A stretch of DNA of 64,000 nucleotides from Bromus sterilis (taxonomy: Eukaryota > Streptophyta > Magnoliopsida > Poales > Poaceae), in NCBI GenBank assembly GCA_950022295.1, contig OX465598.1, positions 170,456,001-170,520,000 on the forward strand, given 5' to 3'. The notes beneath the pieces were generated by a model, which ran no database searches, had not been told where the DNA came from, and worked only from the letters and a program-made list of their open reading frames with translations. A program made the position numbers and the translations under genes. Numbering within the stretch: position 1 is the stretch's first letter; each line of letters begins with the position of its first letter. Below are positions 23,153 through 35,173 of the stretch, piece by piece.

Positions 23153-25742
23153 AAACCCATCCTTTTTATTGCCCTTTTCCTCTGTTTATTTTTTTTGCAA
23201 AGCCACTTGGGCTCGGCCCAGTGTTATTCAACGCCCGTGGGCACCCAACAGAGCACACCCGCGAGGGTTTGGGCCTGCTTTGGCCGAAGCCAGTCCGTGG
23301 AGATTTCCCTCCTTTTCTTTTTCTGTCGTTTATTCAAATCTGCCCCCTTTTTTGCCTTATTTGTAAAATGTGCATCCTTGCTTCAAATAATTCATGTCAT
23401 ACATGAATTTGGGGTAGAAAATTATGAGGAAGACAATGGTGCTGTTCATTTTATCGTATGTGCATGCATTATGTTTGGTGATGGTGCATTTTTCACATAA
23501 CCCTTCATAAGATGCACATGGTGCATTTCCTCCTTTCTTTTCTCGTGTTTCGAGCTTCGTAGTTCCGCAATGTCGTAGATGCCGGTAGCGTAGTCCCGTT
23601 CTCCTTCATTGCTTGCAATTTATTGCATTAGGTGCATCATATCATACCATGCCATGTCATTTTCATATATTTAATTTAAGGAACCCCGTCTCGAGGTCTA
23701 TCTTCGTGAGTGGGCAATTCTTATTCATGTCTTGTTTAAGTATCTGCATATGCCAGGATCATGCATTATAATTACTATAACATAAGGATACTTCGGGTCC
23801 ATTGATCACCCATCTAATGCATATGAAGATTGTCGGGAGCATTGCACTGTGATTCTCGAGCTTCATTAAACTTGTCCAATCTTGTGTTCATGCCATGTTA
23901 TTAAAATGACATGCATCATACTTGACCATGCTTGTTTGTTCATTGCTTGATCGTGCTTGTTACGTAGTAATAGAAGCATGTTCGTTGATTGCTTTCCAGT
24001 GTTTACTTCTTGTGTGCTCCCGCGGATACTTTCGGAGACGATGCGAGCTTGCGACTGACTACACCTTCGAAACCCGACTTATCAACTGGCAAGGACTATA
24101 CATTACTTATGATCCATTCTATTATAACCAGCGGTTTGCATTCTAGTCTAGGATAGGTTCGATGGTTGATCCTACCACATGTTTACAACCTCTCTTAAAC
24201 CGATACAACCATGTCCCCTCCCAGCAAACCTTGTACTGCTATGTTACTATTGCTCGTTACTTATCCCCTGCTTAGTATGCATGCTTAGGATGCTACGAAT
24301 ATTACCCCCTGTTACTCCTTGGATTGGGCTATCACAATTATTATATTGTTGTGAATGATATGATTATTATAATGTCAACTATACTCGACGAAGGATGGAA
24401 GGTCTAGGATATCCCGCCCCGACGCTTTGTTCCATTCGAGTCACCTAGGACCCCGAGTTCCGGGTATTGGTTTTAAGACTGAGCGTGCCTAACCGCGTGT
24501 GGGATGCTATGGGGTCCCCTCTTCTTACCTACCTAGCTTAAAACATTTCTAGTGGTGGCCCAAGCTGATTTACCATTTGAAACCGTGTGTGTGACTGGTG
24601 AGCTCCCAGCAGATTTAAAACAACTTGGGCCAGCGGGGACATGGTTCCCATATTGGTCCAACCTGGTCGGCTGAGGACCCGGACTCATGTGAGAATTCAC
24701 CGGTAATCCAAACCCGAGTCATACGGTAGATGCCGATTCGAGAGCGCCGCCGGCTTTTGAGTTGGATGTCGACTCACCGGGGGCCACCCGGATTTGTTCG
24801 TTGTTAGTTAGAGAGACCTGTCGTTTCGGATCTCTCGAGACTAAATCATAAAATGGCTATCTGTGATGGGTAGAAACTGAGAGAGATGGGCGTGCGTGCG
24901 GAGCCTTGTAATGGGAAGTTGGTACACCCCTGCAGGGTTAAATCTTTTCGAGAAGCCGGTCCACGGTTATGGATGACTTGAGACCTACTCCTTGTTTGTA
25001 GACGACAACAACTGAGATAATCTTAATATAACTTGATCAACGTGTGTGTGTGCCTTGACTGCTTCTTCTTCGTTGGGATGCGAAGAGGAGGACAAGGATA
25101 GAATAGGTGTTATGATTGCGTAAGTAGGTGGATAGCAGACTTGTTGGAGGCGATTCCTCATCAAATGCTTGGCTTCTTATCTTACTCTCAAGATCGTTAG
25201 CCACTTCATAAATGCTAGTGCGGCAGCAACCTCACCACTTACCCCATCCTTACCGTAAACTACTAGTTATCCTAGAATGTCGAGTGATGAAGTCCTTGCT
25301 GGGTCAATTGACCACTACCGTTGGATGCTAAGTACTTCTGTACTCATGATACTACCCCCAAACTCTTTTCATGGTTCTTCATCGACAACAGGTATGGTGA
25401 TCGACGTTTCATGTGGAGACTCGACGACGACTAGTTAGGAGGATCCCGACGGAGGGCCTGGACCTGTGTGATTATGGGGATCAATGATTTTCTCTTGCCA
25501 TTAGGCTTTTGATTGTATTCTGTACTTAGACATATATCTTTCGATGATGTAATGCATTTAAGGCAGTTGTATGCCGATTGTATGAGATGTTGTATCCTTG
25601 TAGTTGTAATGTTGTGATATCATGTTGGAAATCCGGGGCATATGGCATTGTCATATGTCGCGGTGGTACCGATATGTGCTTCGTCCCCAGATCTGGATGG
25701 AAACATCTAGATCTGTAACAGTACCGCATATCGGGCCTTACA

Positions 25743-26563
25743 CGGTATGCCACCAACACGCAGGAAACGTAAGTCAGAGTTCTCAGTCCCATGAACCAAA
25801 TCATCATCCGCTGCAGAAATATCAGAATAGACTGACCATTCATTCTGTGGATCATCTAAAAAATTATCTTCTGGTGCAACTCCATCAAGCAGTGATGGCC
25901 CATCGTACTAAAGTAGTTACCTGAGATTAACTCCACCATATGGCGGTACGTCCACTGGCCACTCACCCCAGCATTGTCCTGCAAATCCTACTCTTGCTGA
26001 ACATTCTGATTCCACGCATCATGGATTTGCCCTTGATGGGTTTCCTATTGCTCCAATAACCACTATTGAGCAGCTGACAGGTAGGGGAGCTCAAATGAAT
26101 GAGGGAAGGCACCCATAGGGGGGGAGCGGATCCTCATTGCCACACAGGACAGGGATGGTGTGGCGACCATTCAGGATGTATACTGGAATAGTCCACGAAC
26201 GACCCATCCCAAGAAGATTGCTCACCCGCTGGATGGCCAAACTGTGAGGCACTTGGGCAATGTCACTAATAAGTACCCGGAACAAAACCCTCTCTTTGTT
26301 CTGTCCTTGCATGTGCCAAATATCCATCTTAGCAAAACAGGACACCGCTTTGTTAATATAGTGATCTTTCTGATAATCCATTGGGAAAGGCAAGAACAAG
26401 ACCACGAATAATATTCAAACAGACAGATCCTCATATTAGGTCCCTCGTCATGCGGCAGAAAGGAGAAAAGGACGTGCTCATCAAATTGGTGTGGACTTTG
26501 TCTAATGAGAGAGCGGATAGGGATGGCTCCCTTCCTTCCCCCCCTCCCCCTCCCCCTCCCCAT
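25743..26563 (-). pseudogene. LINE2 ORF1, N-terminal segment
   Basis: From about 26563 downward the minus strand encodes a short Gly/Arg start, then a frame with HVLFSFLPHDEGPNMR. After a frameshift near 26400 it continues with FPMDYQKDHYINKAVSCFAK, VLISDIAQVPHSL and RSWTIPVYILNG. This resembles the ORF1/Gag-like proteins of Triticeae LINEs (established family knowledge; not searched). ORF1 binds the element RNA. Further stops occur toward 25860. LTR D cuts the frame at 25742. Confidence 0.65.
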
Positions 26564-26722
26564 CCTCCCCCTCCCCCCCCGCGCTCTCCGGCCATCCTCG
26601 CGCCGTGCCGCTTGTCTGCGGCCCCTCTCCCCGGCATACTCCCCCTCTGCGCCGTGCCCGCGGACATCCCGACGAAGCCTTCGTCGGCCGGGGCGCCGGT
26701 TGTAAGGTTCTGGGCTTTGTCC
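26513..26722 (-). other. GC-rich 5' segment next to LINE2
   Basis: A C-rich simple stretch (26530-26580, repeats of CCCCCT) followed by GC-rich sequence. It is probably the LINE2 5' untranslated region. At about 26723 the sequence switches to family A internal DNA, which matches 46190 onward. Confidence 0.4.
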
Positions 26723-27116
26723 ATTGCATGAGTGCTCAAAATATCGAAAAGGAGTGGATCAAATTGACTTGTACCTGGCTAGTGGTCTGGGGACGAGTCA
26801 AGATAAGATTCCAAAGAAGACCAAGTGTGAAACTTTAGTAGATTGAGTTCTCAACAAAAAAAACTTTTTTCTCGTATTCCCTATCCGCCTTCTTGCACGC
26901 AAACACCATTTGGAGACATTCGAGTCACGGACAGCAAGAGCTCTTGCACCTAATGTTCTTTTGTTACTTGTTAGTTCAAAGTTCTTGAATTCAATCACAT
27001 ACCTTGATTGCTTTACTTTTCAAAGTTCTTATATGGTTGCTAGCAAGTCACCACAGAAATTATGTTTATTATCATTTACCTACTCGAGGACGCGCAGGAA
27101 TTAAGCTTGGGGATGT
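26723..27116 (+). mobile_element. Family A1 internal 3' end fragment
   Basis: This matches the 3' end of the A2 internal region (46190-46605) and ends in the same polypurine tract (aagcttgggga, 27103-27113). It runs directly into an LTR that is followed by a full A2 internal region. A1 therefore shares one LTR with A2. It lacks about 45 bases present in A2 near 46440-46480. No coding sequence. Confidence 0.8.
27103..27113 (+). promoter_or_regulatory. Polypurine tract of A1
   Basis: AAGCTTGGGGA just before the TGAT start of the LTR; identical in A2 at 46592-46602. It is not purely purine (ct at positions 4-6), so the functional tract is the G-rich end. Confidence 0.5.
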
Positions 27117-28352
27117 TGATACGTCCCAAACGTATCGATAATTTCTGCTCGTTCCGTGCATGTTTTGTGTGATATTGCTATGATCTAGATACACTTTTAT
27201 ACACTTTTGATCATATTTGGACTAACTTATTAACTCAGTGGCCCTTGGTGCCCCCCTTTGGCTCCTATTTATTCTCCCGTCGCGAAATCCATGATTCCAG
27301 ACCCCTTTTCTCCAGAAGCAATTCCGATCTCCGCCGCCATCGCCGACAAGCTTCGGGGGACCAGAATTCCTGTGCCGGCACCCTGCCAGGTCGGGGAAGT
27401 GCCCCCGGATTCATTTCCATCGACGTTTCTTCCTCCCTCCATGATGCGGGAGTAGTCCCTCCTCGGGGCTGAGGTTTCTACCAGTAGCTATGTATTCTTC
27501 TCTCTCTCCCATGATGTGATCTTCTTTGTGATCATAGGCTATGCTAATCTAGGGTGATCCCATGATATTTCCCCTTCCTCTATGTATTGGATTGATGTAC
27601 TCACTTGATCTTCTCTAGTATAATCCCCGAGAACATGGTGACAGCGGTCTATTGGACATGGGTTAGATGAATATTATCATGAGTGATTTCCTCTTTTGTG
27701 TGTTGATTGAAGATTGAGAGTCTCTTGGTGCTTGTCTTTGACTATCCTTGAGATATGTTGTGGTGATTGTGGTACTCTCTTTGGATGGCCGCGGTGACAT
27801 TGGGAAATCCATAGATTGAGAACTACAAACTCTGAGGTGTGCTTTTGTAGACCTACATAATTCTCGTCCTCTCTTGACCACAAAGGAATGACCTCCGAGT
27901 ACGTCTCCATGGCATGTTTTATGGGAAATATCATGTGATTAGACTATGTTAATGTTGTTGGGAGTTTCCACTAGTGAAAGTATGAAGCCTAGGCCTTGTT
28001 TCCACCATTGTTACACCGTTTGTGATCACTCTTGTCAAATGTTTGCTTGCTGCACTTTTTATTACATATTTATATTACCTTTCTTTGCCACACCTATCAC
28101 TCGTATTTTACCATCTCTTTGCCGAACTAGTGCACCTATGCAACTCCTAGTTGTATTAGGTGTGTTGGGGATACAAGAGACTTCTTGTATCTTAATTCCA
28201 GGGTTTCTTGAGAGAGAACATCTTCAAGCTCTACTTCCCTGAGTTCGATAAACCTTAGGTCATCCACTTGAGGGAAATTGCTGCTATGCTCCAAACCTTT
28301 GCGCTTGGAGGCCCAACATTGTCTAGAAGAATAGAAGCGTGTGTAGACATCA
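27117..28352 (+). repeat. 5' LTR of A2, shared with A1
   Basis: 1236 bases, TGAT...ATCA. Preceded by the A1 polypurine tract and followed by the A2 leader. Its second half matches 6406-7034; the whole matches 46606-51540 once C3 is removed. Confidence 0.9.
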
Positions 28353-28356
28353 AGCT

Positions 28357-28379
28357 ATTTCTGGTGCCGTTGCCGGGGA
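28357..28379 (+). promoter_or_regulatory. Putative primer-binding region of A2
   Basis: atttctggtgccgttgccgg starts 4 bases after the LTR. A near copy occurs twice in remnant F. The position fits a tRNA primer site, but I cannot name the tRNA with confidence. Confidence 0.4.
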
Positions 28380-28452
28380 GGTAAGCATTGAAGGTATATC
28401 TTTAGACCTTGCAATTAAATCTTTTCGTTTCTTGATTTTATTTTCACTAGTT

Positions 28453-29255
28453 ATGCTTATGGAAAACTGCACTCTTAGTTCATTGTTTGGGGAAGGCCGC
28501 TTTACCACACCCGTGGTAGAGAAGTCTCCTCCACCTACTGAATGTATCCCGTTCAAAATACCACTTGGGATAGTTGAAATTATTATTAATGATTGTTATG
28601 ATGGGACAGTCAATCCTAGTATTCATTTGTTGAAACTTACTGAAGTTTGTGAGTTATTTAAGATTTCAGGTTTGACAAGAGGTGAAGTCATGAAGAAATT
28701 ATTTGCCTTGTCACTGAAAGGAAAAACATTGGAATGGTATAGGCTACTAGATGATTCTCACCTACGATATTGGGAAGAGATCCAGTCTCTCTTCTACTCC
28801 AAGTTTTCCCTCTTCATGAAGTTCATGAGAATAGGAATTATGTTTATAATTTCTATCCTCATGACGGAGAGACCATATCTCAAGCTTGGGGGAGACTAAA
28901 AACTTTAATGCTAAAATGTCCTAACCATGGGCACCCCAAAGATATAATTATTACTAATTTTTATGCGAGGCTCTCTCGACAGGATAAAGACTTGCTCAAT
29001 GCTTCCTCTATGGGTTCTTTCGCAAACGAAAAGATTGATGCTAAATCGGAACTCTTTGACAGAATTCAACGCAATACTGAAGATTGGGAGATCGACAAAG
29101 GTAAAGAGTCAGATATAAATTATGAGTATGATTGCATTAAGTCCTTTGTTGAAACTGCAAGTTTTAATAAGTTTAGTGCTAAGTTTGGGCTTGATTCTCA
29201 TCTCCTTGTTGATTTCCACAAATCTTTTGCTTCACATCTTAATATGCCTAAGTAG
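28453..29255 (+). pseudogene. gag: gag of A2, frameshifted
   Basis: A Gag/capsid-like protein starts near ATG 28453. It includes LTRGEVMKKLFALSLKGKTLEWY and WEEIQSLFYSKF, the core of the plant retrotransposon Gag domain. The frame shifts near 28810-28830 and resumes with YNFYPHDGETISQAWGRL, MLKCPNHG and NFYARLSRQDKDLL, ending at the stop at 29253. I see no zinc knuckle inside this part. The frame is otherwise long, so this copy is moderately old. Confidence 0.8.
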
Positions 29256-30068
29256 AATTGGATCAAGCATCATGAACCTTTTAAAGAGATTTTCAAAGAA
29301 AATGAAATTGTTCATGATGATTGCAACATGCATGATCCAATACCTGAAAATGAAGTTTTATATAAGCATGCTAATTTTTGTGGAATGGATAGACCTTGTG
29401 AAAGGCCTATGATTGAAGAAGAGAAGTATTGTAAGCAACATAAGCATGAAAGAACAATCACTTGGGTCAAAGATTTAAATGAAATTGCTAGAGAATTGTG
29501 TGACCTTTATCCTTTTACTTGTGAACTTTGCTGTATAGAGGGTCACTTTAATTTTCAATGCATGAACTTTCAAAGGATAACTATTAATCAGTTGTGTGAT
29601 AACATGATCACTTCTGATCTTTATGATGAACTTATGTTATTTTTGATGTGTGAAGAGTTATCAGAAGAGACTTCTTGGCTAGATGTGAATGCCTTAGGAA
29701 TTAGAAACACTTTGCAAAATTTCCATCTCTATTGTGTTGTTAATTGCCATGAAAATGATTACATAAGTAAGATTAGAAAGGAGGGAATTTTACCAAAGTA
29801 CAAAAATGTCTCTTATATCTTTACTAATAAAAAGGAGAGTTTCTCCCAAGTTTCCCCTATTGTTTCGAATGATAAACCAGGATATGTGGAGAAACATCAT
29901 CTCCACCCACTCCCTCCTAAGGTGAAGAAGAAGAAAAAGAAGAGGAGGAGGAAGAGGAGAAAGAAGGAAGAAGAATGGGTATCAACCTGGCCTGAGCATA
30001 ACCCTCGCAAATTTTTGAGGACAGTGAGCTTGATTGCATTCATTATTATATTGATGTTAAGTCCTTAG
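29256..30068 (+). pseudogene. A2 second reading frame, first part
   Basis: After the gag stop the same coding unit continues (HHEPFKEIFKENEI...). It then encodes HANFCGMDRPCERP, a Cys/His cluster (CELCCIEGHFNFQC, a CCHC-like knuckle near 29520-29565) and a helical region. A strongly basic tract, eleven or more Lys/Arg residues encoded by a pure purine run at 29924-29975, lies near the end. The frame changes after it, and the stop is at 30066. The knuckle suggests nucleocapsid function; the rest is unknown. Confidence 0.6.
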
Positions 30069-30765
30069 GCACTATTGAAGATGATTTTGATTATGATATG
30101 CATGCTAGTTTTTGTGATTGGGAAAACGATGATAATGCTACTTATGATCTTGAAAATCTTCTTGGTACCAACTCTGAGAGTGATGATATGGAGAGCTCTA
30201 AACTTGGGGATGATAGGATTGCAAGGCCTTTACCCATTAGTGATGTGGTAATTGATAATTCTTTTTCTAGTAAGAATAAAGACAACATGTTTACAAATAT
30301 AGTTTCTAGCAATGATAATGCTCTTCTCTACTATGATGATGTTATAACTCCTATCTATAGTGATTATAAAGGTACCTATGACATAAGGAGCAATTATCCT
30401 TATGAAACTTGTAATAATCATGGAGGGAATTACTCCCTTGTTGAACACCATCTTCCTAATACACAATTATTCTATAGTGTTCAAGTTCTTTATGATAGTC
30501 CTACTCCCACTATTACAAATGAGAAAGATTATTCTTTTGTGGAGAGTAAGAGTACCCTTTTGCATGTGGAACATGGTAATAATGCTTTATGTGATTCTTA
30601 TATTGTTGAGTTTATTCATGATCCTACTGGAAATTACTATGAGAAGGGAACATATTCTTATAGATATTTCAATAATATCAAGTTCCCTCTCTTTATGTTG
30701 AAGGTTTTGAAGTTGCACTTATTTTGCCTTCCTATGCTAATATCTTTATGCTTCAATGAGTTATT
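30069..30765 (+). pseudogene. A2 second reading frame, acidic/tyrosine-rich part
   Basis: The frame read from 30098 (MHASFCDWENDDNATYDLEN...) is rich in Asp, Asn, Ser and Tyr. It ends in a hydrophobic stretch (FPLFMLKVLKLHLFCLPMLI) that looks like a membrane segment. Element B interrupts it at 30765, and the frame resumes at 43655. Similar frames occur in Triticeae elements of this type in my recollection, but I know no function. It lies where an env-like gene would sit, which is suggestive only. Confidence 0.55.
30761..30765 (+). repeat. Target site duplication of element B, left
   Basis: ttatt, repeated exactly at 43650-43654 after the 3' LTR. Confidence 0.9.
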
Positions 30766-33700
30766 TGTCAGAACCCCAACTAGGGTAAGTTCTAGGGTTT
30801 GAGTGCCTCTTTGCATCATGTAAAAATTTCAAAAGAAATTGAATTGGGGAAAAAGAAAAGCCCTAAAGATTTTAATTCAAATGGCCAGACAAAAATTTCT
30901 TCCAAAATTTCCTCTGGTATTTTTGAAAAGTCTTATAAATATGCATGATCACATATAAAGTGAAGTGGGTCCCACTGCATGCACCAAGATTTGTCAAAAA
31001 TTCCAAATAGGGCTTGGAAATTAAATAAATATCCTATTTGATTTGAAATTCAAATTATTTGAATTTCAAAAATCTCCAAAACTTGTGAGTGGCTAGCTAT
31101 ATATATTATAAGCACACATAAAAGTTTTGAAGATTTTATAAAATGCCTTGCTATTTTATTTGGGGCAAAAAAAATAACAGAAAAAGAAAAACAGAAGAAA
31201 GTAGAGAAGAAAAAGAAAAACAAAACCCAGCCCAAACCTATACAGGCCTCGGGCCCAACTAAACGCACCTCGGCCCAAGCCCACTACCCCCCTGTCGTCT
31301 TCCTCCCCGGCGACCGAAGCAGCTCGGTGGCGAGCTCATCGCCGCACACGCCACCGAGGAGCTTCCAGGGCCCCCTCTTCTCCCCCAGGAGCCACGAGGC
31401 ACCCAGAAGCCTCCTCGGCCTTTTCCCGCTCTCGCCGCTCGCTCTCTCCCTCTCCCCCACGCGATTTCGACGCCGCCCGTAGCTCCTCGTCGCCGGCCAC
31501 CGTGAGCCCGCGTGGCCACCGGATCCCTTTCGCCGCACCGACGTGTCCAGAAGACCCGCAGGGGAGCTCTTCGTCGGTTCGCACCCTCAAATCGAGCCTG
31601 GCTCCACCGGAGACGACGTCCGCTTCGCCATCTCGCCGCCGAGCCCGCGCAACTCCGGCGAGCAATTTCCCCGCCATCGTTGCCTCTCCGGTCTCACCAA
31701 CGGAACCAACACACTCAGGGTGAGCTTCCCGTTCTTCCCCGCCTTCCCGAGATCTCCCTCAAGGCCCCAGCCACCGATTCTTCGAGGTCCGTGCTCCGGC
31801 TGCCGTGGGCTTCGTCGCCTCCGTGGCCTCGGGCCTCCTCAGGTCCCCCTGCTAGCTCCACTGGACGCGGGAGGGCACGAGGCACACTCTTGTGCTCTCC
31901 GCCTCCATCCCCGTGGCCGGGAACCCTGTTCCGGCGGCACGCCGCCGCGTACAGAGGTCGCCGCCGGCAGCGGTGACGTGGCCGATTAGCTTAAAGGCTA
32001 ATCAGCCGTTAACCACCCCCTAACACACTGACAAGTGGGGTCAGGACCCCTAATAAACCCTCTGTTTAATTAAACAGAGGGAATTAAGACACTATGGCTG
32101 ACAAGCCTGGCCCACATGTCAGCCCCCTGGTGACGCCAGCATTGCATCAGCATGATGCAATAAATGGAATAAAAACATTAAAGAAAATCCAGAAATTACA
32201 GAAATTAGAATAAACTTTGAAAAATCATAGAAAATTCATATTAAATCCAAATTGGACAAATAATATATGAAAAATGATCAGCAGAAAATAATCTATCCAA
32301 ATATACAACTTTAAGCCATGTTTGAGTTTAATTTAAAATGGGACCAGTAGCTTTTGCTATTTGGTTTAAATGGAATTAATTCAAATTTGATTCAAATGCT
32401 TTTACAATTTGAATCATTGCAATGCAAACATGATCACTTGTACATCAGAGGCATATCACACACATGATCACTTGGTTTACAATGATAAAACATAAGCAAT
32501 TGCAACTTGGCTAATTTGAGCAACATATGGAGTTTGAATTTGCATTCCAAATGCAATACACTTCATTTAAATTCAATTGCCACAAAACAGAAGCAATCAC
32601 ATCATGGACAACTATATCATGTGTATGTGCATTCTATTTCAATGTTGCCCCCCTTTGTTGATGATTGTGCCGGTAACAGTGCCTCCGAGACGGTGATCAC
32701 CCCCGAAGGAGAAGTCCACCGTTAAGACCCGTGTATCGTCAGCAAGGCAAGAAAACCCCATTGATCATGTCTATAAAATCCTACTTCCCTCTCAGTCTCG
32801 CTTAGGCATGTTTAGGAGATCACCAAGACACGTTCTTTCGCATAGTTGAACCCATATCCGATGCATGACCTATCATCTTGTCACAGTAGTAAGAAAACCA
32901 CAATCCTAGCTGACATAGGAGTTGATTGTTATCATGTGGCCCCTTCAACTGTTACTTCTTATTGCATGCTTAGAGTTTACAATGAGGATGCTTTTGATGT
33001 GAGTCGGGAGGATAGTGAACATGGTGTTGATGAAAGTGAAACTGTGTTGGTGAATCCACCCTAATACAAGGTGAACGATGAGAGGTTGTGTAGGAGTACA
33101 CAATGGGTTGTCTTGTTCAACACCTCCTTAAGCACCGAGTTCTTGTATGGTAATCCAAGACAAAGAGTACAACCACACATTGGGCTCACTGACCCCTCTC
33201 GGCCTAGTACCTTGATCCGTGTTGACATCCAGGAGTCACATTAGTTCGGGCTTTCCAGTTGGCATGTGCATAGGAAAAGAATGAAGGAATGGTTGCATCA
33301 TATAGATATGTGGGTGCACCTGTGAGGCATGAAAACCATCTGCCAAAGGTGGCGTCTCGGTCACTTGCATTGTTTGAGTCCGTTTCATTGATCCAGACGG
33401 GCTCTCGAGCGGAGGCAACTCAGATAGTCGACTCCTGGAATACACCGGTTGTGAGCGAAGTGTCGTGGTGAACATCCTCGCTGTCACCTCTTGAACGGTG
33501 GCGAGCAAAAGGCGTTAACCGATGGTCATGTGTGTGTACTTTACACCCTTGCAAGGTTAACAAAACTATTCGAATAGCCGCGTCCGCGGTCATGGACTAC
33601 TTGGAACCTGTACTTGGTTATTAGACAACTCTAATGGATACTTCTAAAACTCGCAAGATAAGTGTGAGTGCTATGGCTTGCTTCCTCGTGGGGAAGTCCA

Positions 33701-34702
33701 GGAATTAACCATAGTGGTGTATTGGTTGGAGACTTGGTAGTGGACTCATGTACGCTTCTTACCTCAAGTATGGTTCTCGTAGAACAGGACTAGCCAAGTC
33801 AAAGCTTGCACTTCTGCATGATGAAACCCCACCTCCCTTTACCTTGATACTTGAGCATGAGTAGTTTAATTCTGATGTAAGTCTTGTTGAGTACGACTTT
33901 GTACTCACGTTTGCTTATTCTATGTTTTAGATGAGAACCCAGACCCCGATGGAGTCACCTTCCTGAAGCTCGACGTTGACTAAGCTAGTATAGTCCCAGA
34001 CAGCAGTCTGGTCCCTCGTAGAAGGGCATGTATGTTTACAAGGATTCTCTAAGCCATTTGTTAAACTTGTCTGTACTCAGACCTAATTTGCTTCCGTTGT
34101 ATGATGTAATGTTGATGACAGACGTGTGATCTTTGTATGCTCTATGTGTAAGTTAATAAAGATACACTTTGTAGTGTTATGTGATGATACTTGTTGTTCA
34201 TACTAGGCATGTGTGCTGCGTGTATGCTTCTAACATGCATGTCTTAGTATGGGTTTTCAAGACCTTAGTTGTGATCTGGTTGGCGGTCTTTTATACACCA
34301 AGTGGCCCTTAGATATGTGCAGCATGGGGCATCGCGATGCGATTGCTCGTGACTCTGTCACGTGCACACTTTGTTGTATGATCGAGCCCGCCCTAGACCC
34401 CGACTAAGTGATCAGGATGGAGTCTGTTTATGTAAGGGTTATGATTCAATCAACGACATGGTTGAGGCAACTTGTCTATGAGTATGGGATTTCACCACCC
34501 ATAATCATTTAGACTTGTGAGCGGGCGATGAGGACCCATCTCAGTTTATCATCCGGCCTGGATGGGATGCCCCTCACGTACGATGCTTTCCGAGAGTGTC
34601 TTGTGCTTGGCCTTGTCTGCTTAGACAAGTGCGTATGGCTCTCGGCTCTCCATGTGATTGCATCGTGACTGGAATTACATACGCAAACCCCGGGTCCCGA
34701 CA
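30766..34702 (+). repeat. 5' LTR of element B
   Basis: Starts TGTCAGAACCCC and ends GGGTCCCGACA. It contains a TATA box at 31098-31110, a GC-rich block (31235-31985) with GGTGAGC at 31719-31725, an AT-rich centre and a long 3' part. No host gene is supported; the frames in the GC-rich block overlap on both strands. Confidence 0.95.
31098..31110 (+). promoter_or_regulatory. TATA region in 5' LTR of B
   Basis: tatatatattata, conserved in the 3' LTR at 40089-40102; about 330 bases from the LTR start. Confidence 0.55.
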
Positions 34703-34706
34703 GACT

Positions 34707-34718
34707 TGGTATCAGAGC
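34707..34718 (+). promoter_or_regulatory. Primer-binding site of element B
   Basis: TGGTATCAGAGC, complementary to the 3' end of initiator tRNA-Met, four bases after the 5' LTR. This is the usual primer for plant LTR retrotransposons. Confidence 0.9.
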
Positions 34719-35173
34719 AGGACTGTCTGTAGGATTATTCAACCCTTGGTCGAAGTCGAGTCTAGCATTCTATAGTTATATAGTTACTTGGGTATAAAGG
34801 GCACAACGTAAGGCTTCTTTTTCTCCTTACCCTCATCGATCTGAGTTCTGAGTCACCCTCATCTTTTCTACGGGAAGATAGGACTAGGCTCATCTATGTC
34901 TTACTAGAACATCTCGTTGTTTGCTTCTTTGTAGCCGTAGGACAGTTGGGGTCGTCCAGACTCATCGTTCCATTGAGTTGCTTGAAGAAGTTCGGTCCAA
35001 TTTCTTCGAGGTTGTTTCATTTTCCATCCCAGTGTAGCCGTTATGCTGCCCAATTTATTCCGTGTTTCTAGGAATCTTTGCCTTTGCATTACAATCTTTT
35101 CTTCCTAATCACGTCCTCTTATCTTTGATTCCATCGTACAACCTGTTTTGATTGTTGATTTTTATCACATAGG

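Larger units (their letters stand above)
21255..25742 (+). repeat. Long LTR D, chimeric relative of family C
   Basis: It starts TGGTAACAACCC and ends GGGCCTTACA, like family C. From about 23950 to the end it aligns with C2 17650-19400 and C3, but the first 2.7 kb is unrelated to C. That unique part has an AT-rich start, a GC-rich block (21770-22320), three tRNA-like modules (22690-23150) and a T-rich tail to 23660. It interrupts LINE2 ORF1. Target duplications are not clean: tggta at 21255-21259 overlaps the LTR start, and cggta follows at 25743-25747. Confidence 0.75.
9651..26722 (-). mobile_element. LINE2, L1-type non-LTR element, interrupted and 3'-truncated
   Basis: Three pieces read consecutively on the minus strand: 26722-25743, 21254-20741 and 12976-9651. 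They encode ORF1, endonuclease and reverse transcriptase in the order of plant L1-type LINEs. LTR D (21255-25742) splits ORF1, and the family B solo LTR (12977-20740) splits the ORF1/ORF2 area. The 3' part is lost at the junction with C1 (9646-9651). The right end abuts family A internal sequence at about 26723. Coding is broken throughout. Confidence 0.85.

Noticed and set aside
28885..28900. caagcttgggggaga as another polypurine tract in A2
   Set aside because: It lies within gag coding (SQAWGRL codons) and is not followed by an LTR start.
31259..31989. Possible host exon with GC-rich frames in the 5' LTR of B
   Set aside because: The same segment repeats at 40229-40980 in the 3' LTR, so it belongs to the element and not to a host gene.
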